A stretch of 52,507 bases of DNA from Mesorhizobium sp. Its GTDB lineage: Bacteria > Pseudomonadota > Alphaproteobacteria > Rhizobiales > Rhizobiaceae. The stretch covers positions 1 through 52,507 of the forward strand of contig SAQE01000043.1 in assembly GCA_004020545.1 (NCBI GenBank), written 5' to 3'. Position numbers and translations under genes: made by a program. Shown here one piece after another: positions 44,107-52,507 of the stretch. Within the stretch, counting starts at the first letter, position 1. Each line of letters begins with the position of its first letter. The notes under the pieces were generated by a model. That model did no database searches. It saw nothing but the letters and a program-made list of their open reading frames with translations, and was not told the origin of the DNA.

Positions 44107-44256
44107 ATGTCCGTCGACGCCGGACCGCGAAAAGCGGACGCCGAATATGCGATTGAATACCTGCAAGAGCATCCGGAAGCGGGGTTTTGCTGCGAGGAAC
44201 GGCGCTGGTGGATTACGCCGAATGCAAAAGACCGATCAGCAGGTCCTGCTTCTTGA
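44107..44256 (+). CDS. small hypothetical protein
   Basis: This is a 49-residue acidic protein (DAEYAIEYLQEHPEAGFCCE, then RRWWIT). ATG 44107 is preceded by GGAGGAGGAAAAG. A longer reading from 44014 lacks a ribosome site. A second short frame (44222-44359, MQKTDQQVLLLDVAEAERLK and so on) overlaps its end and could be a downstream partner. No known family. Confidence 0.45.
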   Translation: MSVDAGPRKADAEYAIEYLQEHPEAGFCCEERRWWITPNAKDRSAGPAS

Positions 44257-44429
44257 TGTGGCTGAGGCTGAGCGGCTCAAAGATGATTCTCGCCTTCGAC
44301 TCGTGCTCGGAATTGCTCATGCGGGGCGGTCGCTCTGGGTCGTTCGGAGAATGACATAACTATCTGCCATTCGTACGTTGAAGGTTAGCGGAACCGGGTC
44401 GGAGCTTAGCTTCGTCGGGAGAGCATACT

Positions 44430-44700
44430 ATGTCAGTCGAAGTACCATTCGCGGACCGAAAGGATGCAATTCGCGCAGAATTAATCAGGCGCGCGGCCAG
44501 AGGCCTAGCGATCACATATGCGGAGTTGGGTCCCGGGGTCGGCATCCCGAACATGGGATACTGGAAGCCTGGATGAGATCAGCCGCGAGGAGATTTCCAC
44601 GGGGTTACCGGACATCACCTTTCTCGTCGTATCGCGAGAGCGCGGATTGCCGAGCCAAATAGGCTTTAAGGCATCGAAGCGGCTCCCGCTACCTGCATGA
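44430..44700 (+). pseudogene. frameshifted small conserved protein
   Basis: ATG 44430 follows GGGAGAG. The first frame runs to TGA 44574-44576 (MSVEVPFADRKDAIRAELIR, ending IPNMGYWKPG). The second frame continues seamlessly (LDEISREEISTGLPDITFLV, SRERGLPSQIGFKA) to 44700. Together they form a familiar rhizobial small-protein pattern of about 90 residues with a one-base frameshift near 44565. Function of the intact family is unknown to me. Confidence 0.65.
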
Positions 44701-44813
44701 TCGGTCGTGATCCAGCGAACTCGACCGGGCGGGGCCTGCCGCCTAGTGCCAGGCCTACGATGGAAGCGGCCTCGGCAAAGGCGACCATTCGCAGGGCGCG
44801 GCCATAGCTTGCG

Positions 44814-45014
44814 CTACGGTCCCATGTTCCTGTCGAGCGCAAATGCGACCCTCTCGCGCAGCAACTCGGCCATGTCAGCGTTTAGATGCAGCCGCACCCG
44901 GCCGCCACGGGCATCCGTGAGCATGAGCGCTATGCCATCGTCAGTTTCGTTGTCGGCCAACTGAACATCCATGACCACGAATTCGTGTGTGTCCCTGTTC
45001 TGATCTGAACTCAT
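44814..45014 (-). CDS. small hypothetical protein
   Basis: This is a 66-residue acidic cytoplasmic protein (HEFVVMDVQLADNETDDGIA, then RVRLHLNADMAELLRERV). ATG 45014 has GGAGAG 8 bases upstream; a longer reading frame upstream overlaps the recombinase remnant and looks non-coding. Alternating strand and helix suggest a small alpha/beta fold. No family is recognised. Confidence 0.6.
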   Translation of the reverse strand: MSSDQNRDTHEFVVMDVQLADNETDDGIALMLTDARGGRVRLHLNADMAELLRERVAFALDRNMGP

Positions 45015-45129
45015 TTTCGCTCTCCTCTGCTGGAGAACGAAATAGCGCGTTGACCTTGGTGGGCCATGAGCGTTCTCAGGCTCAGGCAGGCCGGACAAAC
45101 GAAGAGCGCCAGCCGAAGTCCTCCGGCCC

Positions 45130-45490
45130 GACGAACGCCATTGCCTACTACAGCGTCTCAACGCAGCGCCAGGGCCGATCAGATCTCGGATTGGAAGCAC
45201 AGCGCGCTGGAGTAGCGCGCTTCGCCGAAGCCGAGGGCATATCGATCGTTAAAGAGTTCACCGAGGTCGAGACCGGCAACGGATCAGATGCGCTCGATCG
45301 TCGCTCTCAGCTCTCAACAGCACTGTCAACCGCCCACCAAGCCAAGTGCCTGTCATCGTTGCGAAGCTCGACCGCCTCTCGAGCGATGTCGCCTTCATCG
45401 CCGGCCTGATGGTCCAGCGCGTTCCGTTCATGTGGCGGAACTCGGTGCCGACGCCGGTCCTTTCATGCTGTACCTCATGCGGCACTCCCT
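45130..45490 (+). pseudogene. serine recombinase (resolvase) remnant
   Basis: The catalytic N-domain is recognisable across frames: AIAYYSVSTQRQGRSDLGLE with the nucleophile-type serine in VSTQ, AEGISIVKEFTEVETG, then in another frame VIVAKLDRLSSDVAFIAGLM, and in a third AELGADAGPFML. At least two frameshifts and loss of the C-terminus make it inactive. It points to past mobile-element activity in this region. Confidence 0.8.
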
Positions 45491-45681
45491 GAAAAGTACG
45501 CCTCCGGCGAGGCTTCACCGGACGCGTACTGTCGTAGTAGCGTAGCTCGCAAATACAGGTGGACGGCGGCGGCGCCGAGAACGCCAACGCGTCGTGTTGC
45601 CGGCACCTTCGCTAGGCTGAGTGACGCCCGAATATGGCCGTATTCGCTATCAGCGTAGCATTCGTCGACCAGCGGCAAAGC

Positions 45682-46614
45682 CTACTCGGCTTGCCTGGAA
45701 CTGAGGCGGAGCACACGCTCCAAGTTCTCGTATGCCTGACGATGCCTCTCTCGCTGCATGCGTTGGAGATTGTAGAGCTTCCAGCGAACCGCAGGGAGCT
45801 TGTGTGCTCCTTCGATACCTAAAAGATTCCAATCCGGACGACCGGCCTTGAACGACAGCAGGAATTTGCGCTGATCCTCGGTCAGAGCCTCGTTGAGATC
45901 GCTGATCAGGCGTTCGCGGACGGCCAGCAGTTCGTCGAGGCTGACCTCAATCTGGGACATACGAGCGAATTCGCCCTCGTAAATGCCGGCGATATCCTTG
46001 CGCGTAGGCTGCAGCAGGTCGGCCATAGTCCGGTTGTGGCTGATGAGGTAGACCAGAAACGTCCTGACCAGGTCCTCGGTGAGGCCCTCGTTTTCAAAAA
46101 GCAGCTTCACATCGAAAAAATCCCGTGGATGCTGCCTGTCGAGCGCGGCGCAGATCTTTCCGGAATAGAGGTCCGGGATGGAGAGAAGGCGCATTTCGAC
46201 GTAGCCAAACTGCTCTTCGACCGCGGGCGCTACTTCACGCAGTTCCTCCGGGAACACTGATCCGCGCAGGACCGGCGAGAGCTCGATCTTGATGCGATCG
46301 CCGCCCTGCGCGACGAAGAGCCGAAGTGAATCTGCCTGATGCTCGAAAGAGCGAACAATCTCGGTGCCAGGCATCGCGGCGATGACGGCGTCCGCGATGC
46401 GGGCAAGCGCCTCCGCGACGTTCCTCAATGCCGCGTCACGATCGTCCATTGGCAGATAAACCAGATCGATGTCGACAGAGAGGCGCGGCAGGTCGCGGAT
46501 AAAGAGATTGATCGCTGTGCCACCCTTTAGAGCAAACGACTTCTCGACCGCCACCAGCGGCAGGATGCGGGTCAGGAGGCGGACTTGTCCGTAGTACGGG
46601 CTGGTGGTGTCCAC
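45682..46614 (-). CDS. abiEii: AbiEii-type nucleotidyltransferase toxin
   Basis: This 310-residue nucleotidyltransferase (AbiEii/AbiGii, DUF1814) is the toxin of a type IV toxin-antitoxin and abortive-infection system. The active-site pattern is visible: GGT at 31-33 (LKGGTAINLF), then D48 and D50 in LSVDIDLVYL, and further KIELSP and SGKICAALDRQHPRDFFDVK. Family members transfer nucleotides to tRNA or other targets to stop growth. Its start overlaps the antitoxin gene by 43 bases on the same strand. The gene looks intact. Confidence 0.92.
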   Translation of the reverse strand: MDTTSPYYGQVRLLTRILPLVAVEKSFALKGGTAINLFIRDLPRLSVDIDLVYLPMDDRDAALRNVAEALARIADAVIAAMPGTEIVRSFEHQADSLRLFVAQGGDRIKIELSPVLRGSVFPEELREVAPAVEEQFGYVEMRLLSIPDLYSGKICAALDRQHPRDFFDVKLLFENEGLTEDLVRTFLVYLISHNRTMADLLQPTRKDIAGIYEGEFARMSQIEVSLDELLAVRERLISDLNEALTEDQRKFLLSFKAGRPDWNLLGIEGAHKLPAVRWKLYNLQRMQRERHRQAYENLERVLRLSSRQAE

Positions 46615-47432
46615 ATTTCCTCCGGGACGGTTATGCGATATTTTGGATCGAGTTTGCCGCCCTTGGCCAGAACTCTGTTGCCGCTGCCAAGGCCGAGATC
46701 ATCAAGCGCTTCGGGAGGGGGCAGCTTTTTAAGCCATGCATAAGCGTTGCGTTCTGCCATCCAATAGAACAGCCGGCGGACCTTGACGTTGGTGCATTTG
46801 CGTAGCAGCTGCTCCATACGCCGCGGCGAAAGCGTCGTCATACCCTGAAGCAGCTGATTGGCATGCTCGAAGGAGATCGCCTCCGGAACATCCATCAGCA
46901 CCTCCAGGTAGGCCCGTTCTGGCGACGACAGGGTAACAGGCCAAAAATCTTGCCGCCGGCCCGGAGCTTCCACATCTATGAGTGTGCGCTCGATCGGATC
47001 ATATTCCCGGTGAACGAACCCGAATCCTAATAGCGAGGGAAGGCGGTTGTGGCGGACGAACTGTACAGCCGGTATCGCATGGTCCAGCCAAGCCGGCAAA
47101 GCATCTTTGCTGTAAAGATGCACTGATCGTTGGCGCGACAGCGGCAGGTAGTGCGCAAACCCTTGCAATTCTAGTGCGGTAAGCCCGCCGACATTAAGAT
47201 CCTTACTGAATATGGTTTCTAAGGAGGCCACCACGCCTTGCCAGGTCAAATGCGTGCCTGGCCGCACATACACGCCCGGCGCGACCGCTTTGAGCTGCTT
47301 GCTTTTGAGCAGATTATCAAGGGCGTGACGATCAAACTGCGGGCTTTGCTTCGTCAGCCAATGCTTCGTCACCGGAAGCCCCTCGGGCATCACGGTTTGA
47401 AGCAGTTCTCGGCGATTGGCATTCGTCGGCAT
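46572..47432 (-). CDS. abiEi: AbiEi-type antitoxin / transcriptional regulator
   Basis: This 286-residue protein has an N-terminal winged-helix domain (VTKHWLTKQSPQFDRHALDN, AVAPGVYVRPGT) and a C-terminal AbiEi antitoxin domain (SSPERAYLEVLMDVPEAISF, TTLSPRRMEQLLRKCTNVK). AbiEi proteins repress their own operon by binding inverted repeats and block toxicity without binding the toxin stably. Operator-like repeats lie 50-85 bases upstream. Gene order and overlap are as in known AbiE systems. Confidence 0.9.
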   Translation of the reverse strand: MPTNANRRELLQTVMPEGLPVTKHWLTKQSPQFDRHALDNLLKSKQLKAVAPGVYVRPGTHLTWQGVVASLETIFSKDLNVGGLTALELQGFAHYLPLSRQRSVHLYSKDALPAWLDHAIPAVQFVRHNRLPSLLGFGFVHREYDPIERTLIDVEAPGRRQDFWPVTLSSPERAYLEVLMDVPEAISFEHANQLLQGMTTLSPRRMEQLLRKCTNVKVRRLFYWMAERNAYAWLKKLPPPEALDDLGLGSGNRVLAKGGKLDPKYRITVPEEMWTPPARTTDKSAS

Positions 47433-47483
47433 GAGTTTATTGATTTGGGTTTGCGCGGCGATGACCGCCGCATCTCTCTGTTT

Positions 47484-47516
47484 TGATAAACTATCACAAC
47501 TAACACTGGTTTACCA
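47484..47516. promoter_or_regulatory. paired inverted repeats before abiEi, likely operator
   Basis: TGATAAACTATCA (47484-47496) and TGGTTTACCA (47507-47516) are two related palindromes about 21 bases apart, centre to centre. AbiEi binds paired inverted repeats upstream of its operon. They overlap the region where a promoter would lie. Confidence 0.55.
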
Positions 47517-48096
47517 CAAGGTCACCTTGCGGCGATCATCGCCGCAAATATAAAAATTGGTAAACGAATAGCCAAGGTTGAGGCGTCGTGCATTGCCCCG
47601 CCAGTTCGGGACGATGCAGCCTAAATCCCGCCAGCTTCCATCGGATTGATATCCTCGGAAATCTCCTGCCGCAGCTTCGGCCCCTTCGCCAGGAGCCGCC
47701 CCAAGGCAGTGACGAAGGTTTTCAACGCGGGCCGACACAGCCTCACTCGCCACCGTCACGCCGCGGCCCGCATCGAAATGACGCCAACGAGAAGCTAGTT
47801 CCCCTGTTACTGAAAATGATCCGTCGCTAAGGCCCGCTCTCTAAAAGCCCCTAGGGCACGATATGCGCCTGTGCCTGTCCTGGGCGCCAAAAGTGGCCGG
47901 CGCTTCCTGGCACCTGCCTGTGGCCTGCAGCATGCGCTCCAGCGCCCACTGCTCGGCTGCAGCCCGGCCGTTGTTGCCCCTTGGGAATGTATCGTTTTAC
48001 TCAATCCCCAATTGGCAGACTCCTACGACACATCGGCAGTTAGTTTCTGGATCAAACCAAAAAAAGAGGGACTGAGGGCCTCGACCGGGAGGAACC
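47517..48096. other. no convincing gene
   Basis: A minus-strand frame at 47511-47759 (RVENLRHCLGAAPGEGAEAA and so on) has no ribosome site and may be a fragment. Otherwise nothing is recognised up to the Shine-Dalgarno sequence of the next gene. Confidence 0.35.
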
Positions 48097-48393
48097 ATGA
48101 TGTCTGCGCAAAAAGAGGACTATCGAACCAACAGAGCCGACTATGCGATTGCCGCGATGCAAGGCCGATCGACCGCTGATGACGATCGCAATGAGATGCT
48201 GGCTAGAAAAGAGACATACCTTTGGCTAAGAGACCGGCGTCTCGCCAGATTGGCCGCAAATCCGTGTGAAAGCTTGCCACCCAGAGCCAGACCGCCGCAC
48301 GGTCAGCTAAGCGAGATCGGCGGTCTGGTGCCGCTCCACATCGCGGCCATCACCGGCGTGGCGCTCGCCAGCGCAGTCGCTGGCCCGTCTTAG
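48097..48393 (+). CDS. hypothetical protein
   Basis: This 98-residue protein starts at ATG 48097 with GGGAGGAA upstream. The first 60 residues are charged and helical (TNRADYAIAAMQGRSTADDD, MLARKETYLWLRDRRLARLA). The end is Pro-rich, then hydrophobic (IAAITGVALASAVA), possibly a membrane anchor. The 3' end overlaps a minus-strand frame. No family is known. Confidence 0.5.
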   Translation: MMSAQKEDYRTNRADYAIAAMQGRSTADDDRNEMLARKETYLWLRDRRLARLAANPCESLPPRARPPHGQLSEIGGLVPLHIAAITGVALASAVAGPS

Positions 48394-48553
48394 GCTCGGG
48401 CTCTGGAGGCGGCGCATTCGGGTCGGGGCAATTAGACAATTGCTCACACGGACGGGGCCGATCGCTAACGTCGCCATAACGTTCCACGAGTTTTGCGAAT
48501 CCATAGGCGAAGGCGAAAAGAAGCGCCAAGACAACCACTATTCGGACGGCCAT
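48350..48553 (-). CDS. small membrane-anchored protein, uncertain
   Basis: This 67-residue frame has an N-terminal transmembrane segment (IVVVLALLFAFAYGFAKLVE) followed by a Pro-rich polar tail with CEQLSNCPDPN. Such short anchored proteins are common in rhizobia. There is no clear ribosome site, and its end overlaps the plus-strand gene, so only one of the two may be real over the overlap. Confidence 0.4.
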   Translation of the reverse strand: MAVRIVVVLALLFAFAYGFAKLVERYGDVSDRPRPCEQLSNCPDPNAPPPEPEPKTGQRLRWRAPRR

Positions 48554-48619
48554 TCAAAATTGTAGCAGGACCTCGATCCGGGCTTGACTAGCTACAGGTA
48601 GAAGAGCGATTTCCCGCGG

Positions 48620-49230
48620 CTCCGGCCGCTCGACACTAGCTGACTGGGTCGGCTAGGCGGCCTGGCTCCTGGAGCCACTGGTCGAAGCGATCCGGAGGCA
48701 CGTCTTCGCGGCGGAGAAGGTTCACGGTGACGATACTCCAGTGCCGGTGCTGGCACCGGGCAACGGACGCGCCAAGACCGGCCGGGCCTGGGTCTATGTC
48801 CGCGACGATCGGCCTTTCCAGGGCACGGCACCGCCGGCAACAGCCTTCTTCTACAGTCCCGACCGCAAGGCGGAGCGGCCACGCGAGCATCTCAAGACCT
48901 CACCGGCTTCCTGCAGGCCGATGCCTATGCAGGCTTCGAAGAACTCTACGATCCGCAGCGAACAAACCCGGGCCAGATCACGGAGGTGGCCTGCTGGGCG
49001 CATTGCCGGGCGTAAGATATTCGACGCATAGGAAGCGACAGCCCCCACCAGTCGCCAAGGAAGCGCCCAGCTTTATGCCGTCGAGACGGAGGCGAGAGGC
49101 AAGCCAATGCATGATTGCCTGGCGATCCGCGTCGCCGCAAAGCCGCAGCTCGCCGGCCTCTTCGCCTGGATGGAGGTAACGGCTCACAAGCTCTCCGCAC
49201 GATCGGCGCTGGCGGAAGCGTTCCACGACA
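48620..49230 (+). mobile_element. IS66-family transposase remnant
   Basis: Fragments of the IS66 TnpC catalytic region are readable across frames: STLADWVG followed by a stop in place of Arg, AAWLLEPLVEAIRRHVFAAE, KVHGDDTPVPVLAPGNGRAK, TGRAWVYVRDDRPF, then FLQADAYAGFEELYDP and ACWAHC in a second frame. Frameshifts and missing ends make it dead. HGDDTPV carries one catalytic Asp. Confidence 0.8.
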
Positions 49231-49270
49231 CGCGAGTAGGCGCGGCGGCCTGACTGAACCAGGTCATTCT

Positions 49271-49331
49271 CGACCTTGGCGAACCGCTTCGTAAGCTATT
49301 GACCTATAAAGATTATGTTAGTCGCTGAGGG
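49271..49331 (+). repeat. 61-base dispersed direct repeat, copy 2
   Basis: It is collinear with 43565-43625 at 54 of 61 positions. It lies between the IS66 remnant and the broken hydrolase gene, exactly at the point where hydrolase similarity ends. Confidence 0.75.
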
Positions 49332-49334
49332 CTG

Positions 49335-49747
49335 TGTGCCCGTATGCCGTGGTGGTCGACGCCCAGCGCGACGAACCCGCGTTCTGCCAATCGGTGCCCC
49401 AGCCAGTCAAGCGCAAGGGCGCTGGCACCACTGCCATGCGACAGAAGCACCAACGATCGAGGCTAACGGTCGTCAAGTGGCGGCGCATCGAGAGCGACCG
49501 GACGCAGGTTGAACCAAGACGCTCGGGCTGGATGTGCTGAAACTGCGGTGTGATTTGCAGGATACCAAGCCGACCATGCCAGCGGGCGGGCGCCTATCCC
49601 CTCCCAGTTCGGACGATACGCATCCAAGCACAAGCCTCTGCTCGGAACCCAACCGCCATCGGACAACCCCTTACGCATGCGACCGTGGGCGATATTGCAG
49701 CTTCGCCTCGTGAATAGCCAAAAGAGGATAGTCCGCTTCCCACTCAT
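49335..49747 (-). pseudogene. alpha/beta hydrolase (dienelactone hydrolase-like) remnant
   Basis: The minus strand reads DAYRPNWEG, ARPLAWSAWYPA, ASWFNLRPVALDAPPLDDR, then an in-frame TAG at 49463-49465, and continues in the same frame with LVLLSHGSGASALALDWLGH and FVALGVDHHG, including the nucleophile elbow SHGSG. Similarity stops at the 61-base repeat, so the C-terminal two thirds are lost. The gene is truncated and has an internal stop. Confidence 0.7.
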
Positions 49748-49986
49748 TGTGGCCCTTTAGGGTAGAAAATCGCCGTACTGCGCGCCTGTCGGAAACCACG
49801 TGATTGCGGAGGGAACGTCGCCTGGCCTATGCGCTGAGGCTGGCTCACTCTAGCGTCCGCCCGTTGAATGGAATCACTACGAAGCTTACGGGCAGACCCG
49901 GGCCGCCGCGCTTGAGCACCTTGATCATGGCCTCAAACCCATAGAATCGTTACAGGGCGCGGTCGTCGAGCGAATTTTTCGGCAGC
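49748..49986. other. intergenic, nothing recognised
   Basis: No gene or clear signal is seen between the hydrolase remnant and the peroxiredoxin-like gene. Confidence 0.4.
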
Positions 49987-50631
49987 CTATTGATGTGCGA
50001 CTTGGGACGCTACCGATATCAGTTCCTCGGGTTTCGGCGCCCTGAACGTTTGGAGACCAACCTCCAGAACTTCAGTGAAGCTCCAGCGCACGATGCCCTG
50101 CCGGTCGATTAGGAACTGACCGACAAGCTGCCCCTGGCCGGAAGCCATCATCCGCTGATCGGCTTCCGTAATCTCATATCCTTCCTTCTTGTTGAGAAAC
50201 TCGTCCATTGCCATCACGTCCATAGGTTCTGGCAACTCGCCCGGAAGGTCAATCCGTATCGCCGTGACCGTGTCCATCCCGACCTCGCGCAAGCCGAAAG
50301 CACGATGCGAGGCCCGCTCCGGGTCGGACGCGGCGAGAAGGTGGGGCATCGGGTGGTAGCGGAAATAGAGCCGTGCCCGTTCGACCGGCGTATTGACCAC
50401 TGCCAGGCATTCGACGCCTTTCTCACGCAGAGCCGGATTGAGTTGCGCCATGGCCGCGACGTGACGGCGGCAGAACGGACAGTGCAGACCGCGAAACAAA
50501 CCGATCAACAACGGGCTACGGCCTCGAAAATCATTGAGCGCAATCTTGCCTTCGCGCGAGATAGCATCGAGCACTATATTGGGCGCTGGGTCGCCCGGCT
50601 GCAGTGGGCGGTCAACACTACACATAGACAT
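49987..50631 (-). CDS. peroxiredoxin-like (AhpC/TSA family) redox protein
   Basis: This 214-residue thioredoxin-fold protein has C51-PF-C54 in GLFRGLHCPFCRRHVAAM at the position of the peroxidatic cysteine, followed by EKGVECLAVVNTPVERARLY and GQFLIDRQGIVRWSF. The CxxC places it with redoxins of the AhpC/TSA-2 type rather than classical PxxxTxxC peroxiredoxins. ATG 50631 follows GAGGAG by 7 bases; a TTG two codons upstream is less likely. It is cytoplasmic with no signal peptide. It probably reduces peroxides or protein disulfides. Confidence 0.88.
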   Translation of the reverse strand: MSMCSVDRPLQPGDPAPNIVLDAISREGKIALNDFRGRSPLLIGLFRGLHCPFCRRHVAAMAQLNPALREKGVECLAVVNTPVERARLYFRYHPMPHLLAASDPERASHRAFGLREVGMDTVTAIRIDLPGELPEPMDVMAMDEFLNKKEGYEITEADQRMMASGQGQLVGQFLIDRQGIVRWSFTEVLEVGLQTFRAPKPEELISVASQVAHQ

Positions 50632-51494
50632 GGACAAACTCCTCGCCCAAGCTCAGTCGGCAAAAGGCAGCAACACTACATTTCGGGTTGGGCCCGTGCT
50701 GGGCGCAAACTCCCGCGCCAGAGCAAACAGCGTTCGGCCTCTCTGCCATATTGCCGAGGTCAAGATTGCAAGCCCATCATAGCACGGAAAAAGGCATCTG
50801 CGGCTCACGCGTATCGCGAGTCGTCTCGGGCGCCGCGGCAAACAGTGGTCGTCTCATCCGTGCCATGGGACGACCACAGCGGCGAGACCGACAGGATCTT
50901 TCAGATGCGCGTTCTACCGGTGCTCAACGTCTTGAAACTTGGGCGGCTTCGATGTGACCGGAGCCAATGTGGCGAATGAATTTCACTCGGTAGCACTCCC
51001 GAATTGTTGTTCTGAAGGTCAGGTTCCGAAGCTTGTTTTTTGACGCTGAAGTCTGCGGCGACTAGGGTCGTCAACGGATCGTATCACGACACTTGCGAGG
51101 CTGGCCGGCAATGTCGGGAGCTAGCGCGACCTGCTCGTTCTGGCAGATGAGCCAACGGCACCTTTCCCCCCACCCATTGCTGCCCTTCCTGGGCCGTTCC
51201 TGCGCGATGGCGACGCGCTTGTCGTCAGCGATCCCGCCACGACGGTCGATCTCGTGAACGAGGTGTCGACGCGTTAAGCGCAGGGAAGGTGACAGCGAGG
51301 CCGCCCGGCATTGCCGCGAACCCGGCATGTCCCAGAGCCCGGCGCCACCCCATCACTACTCGGCACGTACGGAGAGTATCGGGAGTGTTTCGTCCGATTT
51401 CGGCGGACGATCAACCCTCCCTACCGGCCATGCTGCCTGATGCTGCCGACCCTGGCCGGCCGTGATGGCCGAGACTGCCTCAGAGGAGGAAGCC
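50632..51494. other. no convincing gene; probable decayed sequence
   Basis: No frame has both a ribosome site and protein-like composition over its length. A short plus-strand tail near 51185-51275 (DGDALVVSDPATTVDLVNEV, stop) and a minus-strand frame at 51071-51328 look coding-like but are unassigned. Confidence 0.35.
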
Positions 51495-51698
51495 ATGATC
51501 GAGCTCGTGATAGCCGCCTGCCTGGCGACGGGCGAGTGCAAGGAAAGCCGCCTGACCTATGATGCCCAGGAAGTGTCCCTGATGACTTGCATCGTCGCCG
51601 GCCAGACAGAGGTCGCCCGCCGGAAGGAGAAACATCCGGATTGGCAGATCAAGCGCTGGCACTGCGGTGTCGTCCGACAGCTCGGCAAGGCGATCTAG
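51495..51698 (+). CDS. small hypothetical protein
   Basis: This is a 67-residue protein with three cysteines (LATGECKES, MTCIVAG, WHCGVV) and an N-terminal short hydrophobic stretch (MIELVIAACLATG). GAGGAGGAAGCC lies before ATG 51495. The pattern of a short N-segment and spaced cysteines, ending HPDWQIKRWHCG, is common among rhizobial small proteins of unknown role. It stands alone. Confidence 0.65.
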   Translation: MIELVIAACLATGECKESRLTYDAQEVSLMTCIVAGQTEVARRKEKHPDWQIKRWHCGVVRQLGKAI

Positions 51699-51832
51699 TC
51701 TAGGTGGTTAGGTAGCCAGCAAGCCTTCTCGACGCCTTCTTTTGCGATCAACGCCGACTATCTAGCGCTTGGTACCACGAGGAATGTCGCTTCCGACCCG
51801 TTGCTGTCGTTGGCGCGTCCAGACCGCTCACT

Positions 51833-52270
51833 TCACCCACCGTTCCCTTTGCCTTCCATCTCGTCATAAAAGCGCTGTTTTGCCCTTTCTGTCTCGGACC
51901 GGTACGAGGCAGCGCGCTGATCAAACTCCGCGTTCAGGGGGAGCGAGAATTTCAACGCGTGGAAACAATACGCAGAGCCGATTCCAAGGAATAGAAGCAA
52001 CAGGCTAAATGTTGTTTTTCCTTGTGAAAGCGAGAGTATCGTTATGAAAGCAATCGCCCCAATAGCAGACATAATGATGAGAAATGTTCTCGCTACCGTT
52101 GACCCCCTTAGAAAATAGTACGCGCCAACAACGTAGCATAAACTCCAAAAGGCATTCCAGAGACTTGGCGCTGCTCCGGCAGCGAGAAGTATGAGCGAAG
52201 AAACAATCCCTACTGCGCCCATTATAAAATAGATGACGGCCACTGCCAGCATGTGGTGCTTCCCGGTCAT
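51833..52270 (-). CDS. small integral membrane protein
   Basis: This 145-residue protein has four predicted transmembrane helices (MLAVAVIYFIMGAVGIVSSL, LWNAFWSLCYVVGAYYFL, TFLIIMSAIGAIAFITILSL, FSLLLLFLGIGSAYCFHALK) and a charged C-terminal tail (TERAKQRFYDEMEG) likely in the cytoplasm. ATG 52270 has GAGGAAAGG upstream. The base composition is more AT-rich than that of its neighbours, hinting at a separate origin. Function unknown. Confidence 0.75.
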   Translation of the reverse strand: MTGKHHMLAVAVIYFIMGAVGIVSSLILLAAGAAPSLWNAFWSLCYVVGAYYFLRGSTVARTFLIIMSAIGAIAFITILSLSQGKTTFSLLLLFLGIGSAYCFHALKFSLPLNAEFDQRAASYRSETERAKQRFYDEMEGKGNGG

Positions 52271-52507
52271 TTTCCTTTCCTCCCTTAAGCCACGGTATCC
52301 ACCGGCCACTCGCTCGACGGAACGTGACGCGCCATCGCGAATGGCCGGCTCGACTCCCAGTTGCCTAAACCAGCAACCGATCGGTCGACCTCCAACGCCG
52401 AATCCTTCGCGACGCGGCCACGGCTGCCATACCAGTGGCGCGTCTCATCTCAACTAGAGCACGTCCGGGGATCGATGAATCGATTGTGATGTGACGGCCG
52501 GTGCAGC
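52271..52507. other. intergenic end of window, nothing recognised
   Basis: No gene start or end is visible here on either strand. Confidence 0.4.

Noticed and set aside
50305-50979. 224-codon plus-strand frame over and beyond the peroxiredoxin-like gene
   Set aside because: Its first half is antisense to the conserved redoxin. There is no ribosome site, and the second half lacks any recognised motif.

Overview
The window looks like the chromosome or a large replicon of a GC-rich alphaproteobacterium of the Rhizobiales, most like Mesorhizobium and relatives. This is inferred from the bioA-bioZ biotin arrangement, the codon and base composition, and the families of the accessory genes. No rRNA, convincing tRNA or CRISPR array is visible.

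Layout. (1) 1-1359: the end of a biotin operon (bioA 3' end, bioZ). (2) 1360-3800: a low-density stretch with a broken GntR-type regulator, gene fragments and one small secreted protein. (3) 3823-25704: nine co-directional genes whose products all start with a Sec-type signal sequence. The first five are linked by 4-base ATGA start/stop overlaps. They encode helical and coiled-coil proteins, a very long coiled-coil protein with an internal hydrophobic segment, a beta-helix-like protein, an LRR protein ending in two ricin-type beta-trefoils, a modular LRR protein, a 2151-residue SpvB/FG-GAP/RHS protein, and a small exported protein. The RHS protein ends in a HExxH (M91/NleD-like) metalloprotease payload directly behind the RHS self-cleavage core. 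The combination resembles an insecticidal Tc-type toxin complex rebuilt from Sec-exported parts, and it is the best candidate here for an undescribed system. The cluster ends at a truncated IS256-family element. (4) 26358-38872: an AcoR/MimR-like sigma-54 activator facing a ten-kilobase minus-strand operon for a soluble di-iron propane/acetone/phenol-type monooxygenase (prmA-B-C-D), an amidohydrolase, a DUF59-type maturation protein, a dedicated GroEL paralogue, a zinc alcohol dehydrogenase and an aquaporin. A near-perfect -24/-12 promoter and an upstream inverted repeat lie before prmA. (5) 39436-41571: four overlapping plus-strand genes of unknown role, including a WD40-like propeller, divergent from prmA. 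(6) 41572-52507: a decaying accessory region with an SDR dehydrogenase, broken Sel1, serine-recombinase, IS66 and hydrolase genes, an intact AbiEi/AbiEii toxin-antitoxin pair with operator-like inverted repeats, a peroxiredoxin-like protein and several small proteins.

How the parts work together. In the monooxygenase region the activator probably senses a substrate or intermediate, sigma-54 RNA polymerase transcribes prmA onward, the chaperonin and DUF59 protein help assemble the di-iron enzyme, and the alcohol dehydrogenase oxidises the product alcohol. In the toxin-like region the RHS shell would hold the protease, while the coiled-coil and LRR/lectin proteins would supply assembly, surface binding or membrane passage. 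These last roles are inference from domain architecture.
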